Shown here: positions 1 to 5,585 of the stretch, in pieces
Position numbering within the stretch: the first letter of the stretch is position 1
How the letters are laid out: each line of letters starts with the position of its first letter
NCBI GenBank assembly: GCA_030042915.1
Contig: JASHYS010000240.1
Span: 1 to 9,713, forward strand
DNA: 9,713 nucleotides
Reading direction: 5' to 3'
DNA from: Acidobacteriaceae bacterium
Lineage (GTDB): Bacteria; Acidobacteriota; Terriglobia; Terriglobales; Acidobacteriaceae
Program-made: the position numbers and the translations under genes
Notes under the pieces: generated by a model
What the model saw: only the letters and a program-made list of their open reading frames with translations
Database searches by the model: none
What the model was told of the DNA's origin: nothing

Positions 1-546
1 CGTGAGCCGGTAGTCGACCCGTGTGACCACAAAACGTCCGCGATCGCTGGTGTTGAACCGGCTGCGGCGATACCCAAACCCGCACTCCGCGTTGCCCAGC
101 TCCGCAAATTGCCGCGTCTGGAGATCGAAAACCCGCACGCGCTCGATGACGCTGGCCACTTCCTGCCCGTACGCGCCCACGTTCTGCACCGGCGTGCCTC
201 CCACGGTGCCGGGAATTCCGGCCAAACACTCTATCCCAGCCAATCCAGCGTCAGTGCTCTGCTGCACACAGTGCTCCCAATCCTCTCCCGCAGCCACGCG
301 AAAAACTGCGCCGTCGCGCTCGATACCTTTCAACCCGATGCGCAGCACGAGCCCGTCGAAACCTGCATCGGCGACCACCAGGTTGCTGCCGCCGCCCATC
401 ACAAACAGCGGCACGTCCCGCTGCAGCGCCCAGGCGCTCGCCTCGGCAATCTCGGCCTCGCTCGCCGCCTCGGCAAACCAGCGCGCCGGGCCCCCGATGC
501 CGAGGGTCGTCAGCGGCGCCAACGCAATGTTCTCGAGAATCTTCAA
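1..546 (-). CDS. murB: UDP-N-acetylenolpyruvoylglucosamine reductase (MurB), partial, C-terminus outside window
   Basis: Cytoplasmic FAD enzyme that reduces UDP-GlcNAc-enolpyruvate to UDP-MurNAc with NADPH in peptidoglycan precursor synthesis. The 182 codons present carry the FAD-domain landmarks in order: TTLGIGGPARWF near residue 14, MGGGSNLVVAD near 50, GIECLAGIPGTVGG around 103-116, QNVGAYGQEV just after, and FGYRRSRF near 160, which holds the active-site Tyr/Arg pair. The GYR-x-S-x-F block and the PVQNVGAYG wording match type I (E. coli-like) MurB, usually about 340 residues, so roughly the last 45% is missing beyond base 1. The start is TTG at 546: an in-frame TAG lies four codons upstream (556-558) and no ATG lies between them. 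No SD is visible, so initiation may be weak or leaderless. It is divergent from the bacilliredoxin gene across a 181-base spacer. Family assignment is very secure; the start is less so. Confidence 0.93.
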   Translation of the reverse strand, partial: MKILENIALAPLTTLGIGGPARWFAEAASEAEIAEASAWALQRDVPLFVMGGGSNLVVADAGFDGLVLRIGLKGIERDGAVFRVAAGEDWEHCVQQSTDAGLAGIECLAGIPGTVGGTPVQNVGAYGQEVASVIERVRVFDLQTRQFAELGNAECGFGYRRSRFNTSDRGRFVVTRVDYRLT

Positions 547-688
547 AGAGCCAGACTATCGCATCGAGTTCGCAGTTTCCCGACGATTCTCGCCTGCTGC
601 GGATGCAAGCGGCCCTGCGCAACCGCGGTTGCGTGCCTCAGGAGTGACTTTCAGCGTCGCGTGGGTAGCGTTTCGCTGCACGAATCCG

Positions 689-722
689 TAAAATAGAAAC
701 CGGCAGCTTCTCCTGCCGGAGG
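689..722 (+). promoter_or_regulatory. Candidate -10 and SD-masking hairpin in bacilliredoxin leader
   Basis: TAAAAT at 689-694 could be a -10 box, although no good -35 box lies 16-18 bases upstream. Immediately after it is a perfect 7-bp inverted repeat, CCGGCAG (700-706) and CTGCCGG (713-719), with loop CTTCTC. The SD GGAGG (718-722) starts inside the 3' arm, so folding would hide part of the ribosome site. If the -10 is real, the hairpin would sit at the very 5' end of the transcript. The dyad and SD are seen directly; the regulatory role is inferred. The rest of the 547-727 spacer shows nothing I recognise. Confidence 0.4.
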
Positions 723-727
723 CAAAC

Positions 728-1156
728 ATGTATCCAGAACTGATGGTGATTCCGATGCGCGAGGAGCTGGTCCGGGCCGGAATCAAGGAAACCCGTACGG
801 CCGAAGAGGTTGATGCCGCGTTGGCCGAGCCGGGCACCACGCTTGTTGTCGTGAATTCCATCTGCGGCTGCGCGGCCGGCAAAGCGCGCCCCGGCATTCG
901 GCTCGCGCTGGCTCATTCTGCCAACCAGCCCGACCGCAAGATCACCGTCTTCGCCGGCCAGGACCGCGAGGCTACAGAACGCGCCCGCAGCTACTTCGAG
1001 GGCCATCCGCCCAGCTCGCCTTCCGTTGCTCTGCTGCGCGACGGCAAACTCCTTTACCTGATGCAACGCTCGCTGATCGAGCAGTCCAATGCCGAGGAAA
1101 TCGCCGCCGAGCTGATGCGCGCGTTCGACGCGTTTTGCGCCAAGACGACAGCCTGA
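728..1156 (+). CDS. Bacilliredoxin, BrxA/BrxB (YphP/YqiW) family
   Basis: Small thioredoxin-fold protein of 142 residues, the usual size of this family. In Firmicutes its members remove bacillithiol from S-bacillithiolated proteins in the cytoplasm. The signature CGC motif is at residues 46-48 (VVNSICGCAAGKARPG), following a hydrophobic strand. A cis-proline type loop lies near 95-99 (PPSSPS), followed by the strand SVALLRDGKLLY. The opening MYPELMVIPMREELVRAG is also typical. Start ATG 728 has GGAGG five bases upstream. The gene stands alone between divergent murB and the convergent permease. No bacillithiol synthesis gene (bshA/B/C) or Bdr reductase is in the window, so the thiol partner is inferred from family knowledge. 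Family assignment is firm; A versus B is not decidable here. Confidence 0.92.
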   Translation: MYPELMVIPMREELVRAGIKETRTAEEVDAALAEPGTTLVVVNSICGCAAGKARPGIRLALAHSANQPDRKITVFAGQDREATERARSYFEGHPPSSPSVALLRDGKLLYLMQRSLIEQSNAEEIAAELMRAFDAFCAKTTA

Positions 1157-1187
1157 AGTGGCTCCCGCCCAAGTCCGAACGTAAAAG

Positions 1188-1210
1188 CGGCCTCCCGCAC
1201 GGGGAGGCCG
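1188..1210 (-). terminator. Hairpin terminator of the amino acid permease gene
   Basis: Perfect 9-bp stem CGGCCTCCC / GGGAGGCCG with a 5-base loop, lying 27 bases past the permease stop. Read on the minus strand the stem is followed by CTTTTAC, a short T tract as expected for intrinsic termination. On the plus strand no T tract follows, so it serves the convergent bacilliredoxin gene less well, though the stem may still protect that mRNA's 3' end. Confidence 0.75.
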
Positions 1211-1237
1211 TCGCATTCTGATCGAAAATGCGCTTGC

Positions 1238-2773
1238 CTAATCCGCTGCTTCCGCTTTTTCTAGCTTCTGCACCTTGCTGTGCTTCACGGAGTAGGTGAA
1301 GTAGATAATCAGCCCGAAGATCAGCCAGCCAATCATCACCTCCCAGGTGATGAGCGCCAGGCGAGTCATGAGAAAAATCGCAGAGCCAATGCCCAGGAGG
1401 GGCACCAGCGGCACCAGCGGCGCTTTGAATGGCCGATGCAGCTCAGGATGCCGCACTCGCAGCACCCACACGCCCGCGCTGACAATCGTGAACGCCAGCA
1501 GCGTGCCAATGTTCACCAGATCCGCGAGCCGATCTATGGGCAGAAAGGCTGGAAACGCCGCCGCGAAGATACCGAAGACGATGGTCGTAATCCAGGGTGT
1601 GCGGAACTTGGGATGCACGGCGGAGGCCCACTTCCAGAGCAAGCCGTCTTTCGACATGGAATAAAACACGCGCGTCTGCCCGAGCAGCATAACCAGCATG
1701 ACGGTAGCGAGTCCAAAGACGGCCCCGATTTTGACCAGCAGCCCGCCCCACGACACGCCCGTGGCATCAATGCCCAGCGCCACCGGCGCGCCCACGTCGA
1801 GCCTGGTGTAGCTGACCAGGCCGGTGAGCACCAGCGAAACCAGAATGTACAGAATGGTGCAGATCAATAGAGAGCCCAGGATGCCGATGGGCATATCGCG
1901 CTGCGGCTTCTTGGCCTCCTGCGCCGCCGTCGACACGGCATCGAAGCCGATGTAGGCGAAGAAAATGCGCGACGCGCCCTTGGAAATTCCACCCCAACCA
2001 AAGTTTCCGTTCGCGTCCTTGGGCGGAATGAAGGGATGCCAGTTCATTTTGGCCACTTCGGGATGGCGGATGAGGAACCATCCGCCGATCACCAGGAAAA
2101 TGCCCACGACGCTGAGCTTGATGAACACGATGGCCGAGTTGAAATTCGCCGATTCCTTGATGCCGACGACGAGGATGACCGTAATGAGCATAACGATCAC
2201 CATGGCAATGAGGTTGAACGCGGCGGTCACGTGCGGTAATCCGGCAGAGCTCGAACCCATGGGAAGCGACATGACCGGCATCCATTGATTCTGATAAAAC
2301 ACCAGCTGGGTGCCCGTCGACGCCGTCAGCTGCGGCGGGATATGGATTCCGAATTGTTGCATCAGGCTGTTGAAGTAGCCTGACCATCCCGAGGCCACGG
2401 TCGATGCGCCGAATGCGTACTCCAGCACCAGGTCCCAGCCGATGATCCACGCCACCAGCTCACCCAATGTGGCGTAGCCGTAGGTGTAAGCCGAGCCGGC
2501 GATGGGAATAATCGATGCGAACTCGGCGTAGCATAGCCCGGCAAAGGCGCAGGTGAGCCCGGCGAGCACAAAACTGAGCGCTACGGCCGGTCCAGCATAA
2601 AGTGCCGCCGCTTGCCCCGTGAGTACAAAGATCCCTGCTCCAATCACGGCGCCAATGCCCAGCGTGACCAGATTCACGGCGCCCAACGAGCGCTTGAGGG
2701 TGTGTTCGCCCTGTTCGCTTGCTTCCTGCGTCAGCGTCGACATGGGTTTAATGCGCAGCAGTTTGGAACTCAA
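1238..2773 (-). CDS. APC-superfamily amino acid permease, cationic amino acid transporter (CAT) type
   Basis: Inner-membrane transporter of 511 residues with about 12 hydrophobic helices. The first helix carries the broken substrate-binding motif GAVIGAGIFVLTG (residues 41-53). Later family marks are FAYIGFDAVSTAAQEAKKPQRDMPIGI (272-298, a CAT signature with the conserved acidic/aromatic helix) and GQTRVFYSMSKDGLLW (365-380). A longer soluble loop around 143-181 precedes the next helices. The start chosen is TTG at 2773: GGGAGG lies 8 bases upstream, whereas the internal ATG at 2743 (codon 11) has no SD. The gene is monocistronic by context, ended by the hairpin at 1188-1210. The transport class is secure. 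The substrate (basic, branched-chain or broad) cannot be read from sequence; relatives such as GkApcT use proton-coupled uptake. Confidence 0.92.
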   Translation of the reverse strand: MSSKLLRIKPMSTLTQEASEQGEHTLKRSLGAVNLVTLGIGAVIGAGIFVLTGQAAALYAGPAVALSFVLAGLTCAFAGLCYAEFASIIPIAGSAYTYGYATLGELVAWIIGWDLVLEYAFGASTVASGWSGYFNSLMQQFGIHIPPQLTASTGTQLVFYQNQWMPVMSLPMGSSSAGLPHVTAAFNLIAMVIVMLITVILVVGIKESANFNSAIVFIKLSVVGIFLVIGGWFLIRHPEVAKMNWHPFIPPKDANGNFGWGGISKGASRIFFAYIGFDAVSTAAQEAKKPQRDMPIGILGSLLICTILYILVSLVLTGLVSYTRLDVGAPVALGIDATGVSWGGLLVKIGAVFGLATVMLVMLLGQTRVFYSMSKDGLLWKWASAVHPKFRTPWITTIVFGIFAAAFPAFLPIDRLADLVNIGTLLAFTIVSAGVWVLRVRHPELHRPFKAPLVPLVPLLGIGSAIFLMTRLALITWEVMIGWLIFGLIIYFTYSVKHSKVQKLEKAEAAD

Positions 2774-3054
2774 AGTTGCTTCCTCCCTTGCGATTGGACT
2801 CGATCGAGCATGGACGGGTGGAGCGTGACTGGAGCTTTAGGGATCTGGAACAGGACCGCCCGGGTTTTGCGCACATGGGGAACTTGTAACGCCATCATAC
2901 GCTACACGAAAAGCCCGGCCACACGCCAGCAGCCTGCGCTTCGGGTCGCCATTTTCATGAGAATTGTCGCGATTTCAGACGCCTGGATGTCTCGTTTTCG
3001 GGCAGAAATCGGTTTTCGGTCAGACGCGTGCCCGAGAAGCCAACAATGTTTGTC
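2774..3054 (-). promoter_or_regulatory. Permease upstream region with SD and weak -10 candidate
   Basis: This 281-base spacer contains no convincing gene. SD GGGAGG is at 2782-2787 on the minus strand. TATGAT at 2895-2900 (minus strand) could be a -10 box, but no convincing -35 is placed 16-18 bases before it. I looked for a sigma54 -24/-12 pair on the minus strand and did not find one. A TGTCTC half-site near 2988 echoes the perfect dyad at 3051-3067. Only the SD is well supported. Confidence 0.35.
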
Positions 3055-3067
3055 TCATTTTGAGACA
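3051..3067. promoter_or_regulatory. Perfect dyad TGTCTCA-TTT-TGAGACA across the thiE stop codon
   Basis: Seven-base arms with a three-base centre; the thiE TGA stop (3055-3057) is inside it. A 3-base loop is tight for an RNA hairpin and no T tract follows on the minus strand, so a protein-binding operator is at least as likely as a terminator. Its position about 280 bases upstream of the permease start would suit an upstream activator site. The dyad is observed; the role is a guess. Confidence 0.4.
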
Positions 3068-3726
3068 GTGGCACCGGCCGGCGCAGCCGCCAGCGCTTCC
3101 ATCCACCGGCTGAACTCCGCGGCCGGATCGGCGGCGCGGAAGATGGCTGCCGAGACCGCCAGCACGCTTGCCCCGGCCGCCAAGACGTCGGGTGCTGCGG
3201 CCAGCGTGATTCCTCCCACAGCTACCAGCACTGCATGCGGGCCGGCCTGCCCGCGCAACCGGCGCACGCCTTCCATGCCAATCGGCGCCTTCGCGGTCTG
3301 CTTGGTTTTCGTGGCAAACACCGGCCCGATCGAGAGATAATCCGCCGGCTCGTTCAGAATTCCGTCGAGCAGCGCCTCGCTCCCGCCGAAGGTTCCCACG
3401 ATGCGCTCCGGCCCAACGAGCCGCCTCGCCTCCCCTGGCGGTACATCGCCCGCGTCCACGTGGACTCCATCAAATCCCGTTTTCTCAATCAGATCGGCGC
3501 GATCATCGAAAATCAGCTTCACCTTTTCTCTGGGCATCGCGGCGCGCAGGGCCGCCGCGTCGGCCAGCAATTCGGCCTCCGCGCCTGTCTTGTTTCGATA
3601 TTCGAGCAGGGTCACGCCGGCCGCAGCCAAGTCACTCCCAAGCCGGCGCAGAAACTCCGCTCGGCCCGCCGGCGGAATCACGGACGCGTCGAGAATTGGG
3701 TACAGCCTGGGAAACGAGCATTGCAT
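3055..3726 (-). CDS. thiE: Thiamine phosphate synthase family protein (ThiE-like)
   Basis: Cytoplasmic TIM-barrel enzyme of 223 residues. ThiE joins HMP-PP and thiazole phosphate to give thiamine phosphate and pyrophosphate. Visible blocks are LYPILDA (8-14, first strand), YRNK (43-46, the R-x-K phosphate site), FDDR (73-76), GVHVDAGD (87-94), GPVFATKTK (134-142) and VAVGGI (168-173). Several normally near-invariant positions differ: the usual NDR reads DDR, the usual HxGQxD reads HVDAGD, and the GxST/H pyrophosphate loop reads GTFGG (111-115). Both metal-binding aspartates and the Arg/Lys positions appear kept. It could therefore be a divergent ThiE or a TenI-like paralogue. The ATG at 3726 has no SD and lies inside the end of a repeat, but barrel strand one begins eight residues later, so the true start cannot be far away. 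No other thi gene is nearby and no TPP riboswitch is seen. Confidence 0.82.
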   Translation of the reverse strand: MQCSFPRLYPILDASVIPPAGRAEFLRRLGSDLAAAGVTLLEYRNKTGAEAELLADAAALRAAMPREKVKLIFDDRADLIEKTGFDGVHVDAGDVPPGEARRLVGPERIVGTFGGSEALLDGILNEPADYLSIGPVFATKTKQTAKAPIGMEGVRRLRGQAGPHAVLVAVGGITLAAAPDVLAAGASVLAVSAAIFRAADPAAEFSRWMEALAAAPAGATVSK

Positions 3727-3818
3727 GCATCAAGGTTAGCTTGCGCAGCGGTCAGTGGTCAGTGATCGGTGATCAGTTCCCACCTTAGCGATGAGAACAA
3801 CGACGTCGCGAAGGCGGG
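3721..3818 (-). repeat. Composite intergenic repeat, copy 1 (thiE side)
   Basis: Three parts on the plus strand. First, a 30-base block at 3721-3750 that matches 4417-4446 at 29 of 30 positions. Second, four tandem heptamers of the form RTCRGTG at 3751-3778. Third, an imperfect hairpin with arms at 3779-3792 and 3805-3818 (CCCACCTTAGCGAT against GTCGCGAAGGCGGG, two mismatches and one G-T pair). It almost fills the junction between the P460 stop and the thiE start and supplies the first two thiE codons. No coding capacity or transposase is present. Confidence 0.85.
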
Positions 3819-3843
3819 GCCGCCGGCGTCGCTGCGGTCGGAT

Positions 3844-4380
3844 CTATCTAGGCGGATAGGCCGTGTAGATGTAATCTCTGGACGCAACTTTGGTGTGGCA
3901 AGCGTATCCACATTCTGTGCCGGTCACTGAGGGCTTGAATGTTTTGGTCGCCGGATCGTAGTCAAACTGGGCGTAGGCCCATCCGTGCGTCTTAGGGAAC
4001 CTGTGCGTGTCTTTCACGATGAACGACAGTGACTTCAGCGTGTCGGGTATTTCGACGAAATACGGCGACACGGGATTCTTCTTTTTGAGCCATTCGATTT
4101 TCACAATCTTGACGCCGTCGGGAAACGGCTTGCCATTATCCGGCACGCCTGCCCTGTAGGCTCTGATCATTTCAGGATTTCCCAGGATGGCCTTGACGCT
4201 GGTTTCGGTTTCGCTCACCGCTACGTCCTGCCACATGTCGTACCCTCTGAACTCTGAAAACGAGAGTCCATCAGGAACTTTGAGCGTGTACCGGTCCTGC
4301 TGCGCCCATACGGCCAAACCGATCGAAATGGAGAAGACAGCGACGCCGATCGCAGATGCAGAAACGAGCTTGATTTTCAT
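3844..4380 (-). CDS. Exported cytochrome P460-family haem protein
   Basis: Predicted periplasmic c-type haem protein of 178 residues. A signal peptide covers residues 1-26: KIK, a hydrophobic stretch, then VWA-QQ. The mature part shows P460-family wording: YDMWQDVAVS (47-56), FPDGVKIVKIEWLKKK (86-101), a GWAYAQFDYDPATKTF block (133-148) and the C-terminal haem site followed by RDYIYTAYP. The haem site is C157-GYA-C161-H162, i.e. CX3CH rather than CXXCH. Characterised P460 enzymes oxidise hydroxylamine, and the haem is cross-linked to a lysine that I cannot place here. The start is ATG 4380, which has AAGGAGGT seven bases upstream; the upstream in-frame ATG at 4422 belongs to the repeat. It lies between two repeat copies and has lower GC (125/240 bases in four rows) than thiE (84/120 in two rows). 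Family confidence is good; substrate unknown. Confidence 0.85.
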   Translation of the reverse strand: MKIKLVSASAIGVAVFSISIGLAVWAQQDRYTLKVPDGLSFSEFRGYDMWQDVAVSETETSVKAILGNPEMIRAYRAGVPDNGKPFPDGVKIVKIEWLKKKNPVSPYFVEIPDTLKSLSFIVKDTHRFPKTHGWAYAQFDYDPATKTFKPSVTGTECGYACHTKVASRDYIYTAYPPR

Positions 4381-4387
4381 GGGAAAG

Positions 4388-4395
4388 ACCTCCTT
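4388..4395 (-). promoter_or_regulatory. Shine-Dalgarno site fixing the P460 start
   Basis: AAGGAGGT on the minus strand, seven bases before ATG 4380. This near-perfect site decides for 4380 over the in-frame ATG at 4422, which would add a 14-residue charged extension before the signal peptide. Confidence 0.85.
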
Positions 4396-4416
4396 ATTGC
4401 GCCGCACGGTGGCGCG

Positions 4417-4535
4417 TTGCATGCATCAAGGGTAGCTTGCGCAGCGGGCGGTGATCAGTAGTCAATGGTCAGTGATCGGTGATCAGTGGTCAGTTCCCAC
4501 CTTAGCGACAAAAACAAGGACGTCGCGAAGGTGGG
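4417..4535 (-). repeat. Composite intergenic repeat, copy 2 (P460 upstream)
   Basis: Same three-part design and same orientation as the copy at 3721-3818. The conserved block is 4417-4446. Seven heptamers of the RTCRGTG type follow at 4447-4495 (the first and third degenerate), and then the hairpin at 4496-4535. The copies thus differ mainly in heptamer number (seven against four), as expected for slippage. It fills the gap between the VOC-protein stop and the P460 leader. Confidence 0.85.
4496..4535 (-). terminator. Long hairpin just after the VOC-protein stop, terminator-like
   Basis: Arms CCCACCTTAGCGAC (4496-4509) and GTCGCGAAGGTGGG (4522-4535) pair at 13 of 14 positions around a 12-base loop, eight bases past the VOC stop on the minus strand. 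No T tract follows, so it may protect the 3' end or be merely structural rather than a strict intrinsic terminator. It is the hairpin part of repeat copy 2. Confidence 0.5.
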
Positions 4536-4543
4536 GCACCCGG

Positions 4544-4909
4544 CTACTTCGCCGCTGCATCCGCTTGCATCACTCCGAAGATGTGGCCCTCGGTGTCTTT
4601 AAAGTAGGCGAGCCAGCCGATGCCCGGAATCGGCATCCTGGGCACCACGCATTGGCCGCCGGCGGCTTCGATCACGGCAGCCGTAGCATCCAGGTTCTCC
4701 ACATCCATGGTGTTCACGCAAGGTTGCGCAGGATCGCGACGCCGCATCAGGCCTCCGTCAATCCCCGGCTGGCTCTCTCCGGTGCGGACGGTCCAATATT
4801 CCATTGGGCCGTTCCACGGCTCGAACTTCCAGCCGAACACCTTGGCGTAAAACGCCATCGCGCGCTGCGGGTTCTCCGCGGGAATCTCGAAATGAATAGG
4901 TCGTTTCAT
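4544..4909 (-). CDS. VOC-superfamily (glyoxalase/bleomycin-resistance-like) protein
   Basis: A 121-residue single-domain protein with two beta-alpha-beta-beta-beta modules. Module one begins IHFEIPAENPQRAMAFYAKVFGW (5-27), the classic VOC opening. Module two contains VENLDATAAVIEAAGGQCV (70-88) and ends YFKDTEGHIFGVMQ (102-115), the usual 'D-x-E-G-x-x-F-G-L-x-Q' closing strand. Substrate and metal are not predictable; clear metal-ligand positions are not evident. Start ATG 4909 was chosen because a G-rich SD (GGGGGG) lies six bases upstream; ATG 4915 would abut that SD, and the longer reading from 4990 overlaps dinB. It follows the DinB-like gene by 55 bases, likely in one transcript. Such DinB-VOC pairs are commonly small detoxification or housekeeping genes, but that role is inference. 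Confidence 0.85.
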   Translation of the reverse strand: MKRPIHFEIPAENPQRAMAFYAKVFGWKFEPWNGPMEYWTVRTGESQPGIDGGLMRRRDPAQPCVNTMDVENLDATAAVIEAAGGQCVVPRMPIPGIGWLAYFKDTEGHIFGVMQADAAAK

Positions 4910-4964
4910 TTTCATCCCCCCTGTATGCAAGCCGCCGGCAGCAGCTGGCCGTTCCCTGCCTTTC

Positions 4965-5468
4965 TCACATTTCGTCTGCGCTGGGCCCATAGATCCCGGG
5001 AACTTTGGCGCCCATCAGGCGCAGGTACACGCAGAGCTGGCCGCGATGATGAATCATGTGGTTCAGCACCGCGTCGCGGAATATCTTGTGCTTGGGATCA
5101 TTGAGGTAGGCCGTGCCGGCATACACAAACTGCCAGTTCCTGTCCCACGCGGCGCCGGTGGTGGCCACAAGCGCAGCCCGCGTTCCCACCAGATCCTTGT
5201 CGAACTTCTCGAGCAGCTCTTTTTTGCTCGCGGGCACAAACGGCTCCCATTTGTGATCCGCCCCAAACTCGACCTTGTCCTTGGTGAGAGTGCCCATGGC
5301 CCACTCGCCCACAAAATCGGTCAAATGGCCGGTTAGCCGGCCCAGGCTCATCGATTTGGCGTGAGGTTTGAAGTTCCAGTCGGCGTTGGCCGGGATGGCG
5401 TCGAGCATTTTGCGGGTGTTTGCGGCTTCTGAGTCGAATTCGACGATTAAGTCCTTTTGAAAGTCCAT
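4965..5468 (-). CDS. DinB-superfamily putative metal-dependent protein
   Basis: A 167-residue four-helix-bundle protein of the DinB/YfiT type. The likely metal triad is visible: H48 in LTGHLTDF, and H137 and H141 in LNHMIHHRGQLCVYLR (HxxxH). The ending VPGIYGPSADE is typical of the DinB_2 branch. Relatives include bacillithiol transferases (BstA) and uncharacterised damage-inducible proteins, so a thiol-transfer role would fit the bacilliredoxin in this window, but nothing here proves it. Start ATG 5468 has GGAGGT seven bases upstream; the in-frame GTG at 5492 would add eight residues and lacks a site. It is the first gene of the minus-strand run and divergent from the TPR membrane protein. 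Confidence 0.87.
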   Translation of the reverse strand: MDFQKDLIVEFDSEAANTRKMLDAIPANADWNFKPHAKSMSLGRLTGHLTDFVGEWAMGTLTKDKVEFGADHKWEPFVPASKKELLEKFDKDLVGTRAALVATTGAAWDRNWQFVYAGTAYLNDPKHKIFRDAVLNHMIHHRGQLCVYLRLMGAKVPGIYGPSADEM

Positions 5469-5471
5469 GCA

Positions 5472-5489
5472 GGCAACCTCCAAGTTGCC
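5472..5489 (-). promoter_or_regulatory. Hairpin enclosing the SD of the DinB-like gene
   Basis: Minus-strand GGCAAC-TTGGAG-GTTGCC is a perfect 6-bp stem with a 6-base loop. The SD GGAGGT (5476-5481) spans the loop and 3' arm, three bases before the ATG. Seen directly; any control function is inferred. Confidence 0.4.
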
Positions 5490-5556
5490 CACACAGCATA
5501 GCCTATTTCAATCCCAAAAGGCGAAGAAAAAGCGATAAATTTCGGCGAGCGCGTCC

Positions 5557-5585
5557 TTGACCTCGCCTGCACTCCGGCCTACAAT
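5557..5585 (+). promoter_or_regulatory. Sigma70-type promoter of the TPR membrane protein gene
   Basis: TTGACC (5557-5562) and TACAAT (5580-5585) are separated by exactly 17 bases, close to the TTGACA/TATAAT consensus. Transcription would begin near 5592, leaving about a 50-base leader with SD-like AGAGGGG (5628-5634). The TTG of the -35 box also opens a longer reading frame, which this promoter argues against. Confidence 0.7.

Noticed and set aside
158..168. Gly-rich loop of AccC reading KAKAGGGG instead of E. coli KASGGGGG as an active-site defect
   Set aside because: The lysine and loop length are kept, and Ala at this position is common in biotin carboxylases as I recall. The coordinates here are residue numbers of AccC, not bases.
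23..696. Two long plus-strand open frames opposite murB and the spacer
   Set aside because: They are antisense to a clear MurB, rich in Arg/Pro/Ser/His, and carry no SD or family pattern.
1280..1870. 196-codon plus-strand frame within the permease gene
   Set aside because: Antisense shadow of a well-supported transporter; its Gln/His/Arg-rich composition is typical of a GC-rich antisense frame.
2774..3054. Sigma54 promoter for the permease, suggested by the upstream dyad
   Set aside because: No TGGCAC-N5-TTGC pair was found on the minus strand between the dyad and the start codon.
3727..3843. TPP riboswitch upstream of thiE
   Set aside because: The leader is occupied by the repeat element, and I see no THI-box core (CTGAGA ... 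CTGATCTGGATAATGCC-like) there.
3751..4495. CRISPR array or integron-like site from the repeated segments
   Set aside because: The units are 7-bp tandem repeats without spacers, and there are only two composite copies. No cas gene or integrase is present.
4544..4990. Longer VOC protein starting at 4990
   Set aside because: It overlaps the end of the DinB-like gene, adds a low-complexity charged leader with no family match, and ignores the G-rich SD before 4909.
4451..5104. 217-codon plus-strand frame starting in the heptamer repeat
   Set aside because: It begins in the repeat and then runs antisense through the VOC and DinB-like genes. Such repeat-born frames are spurious.
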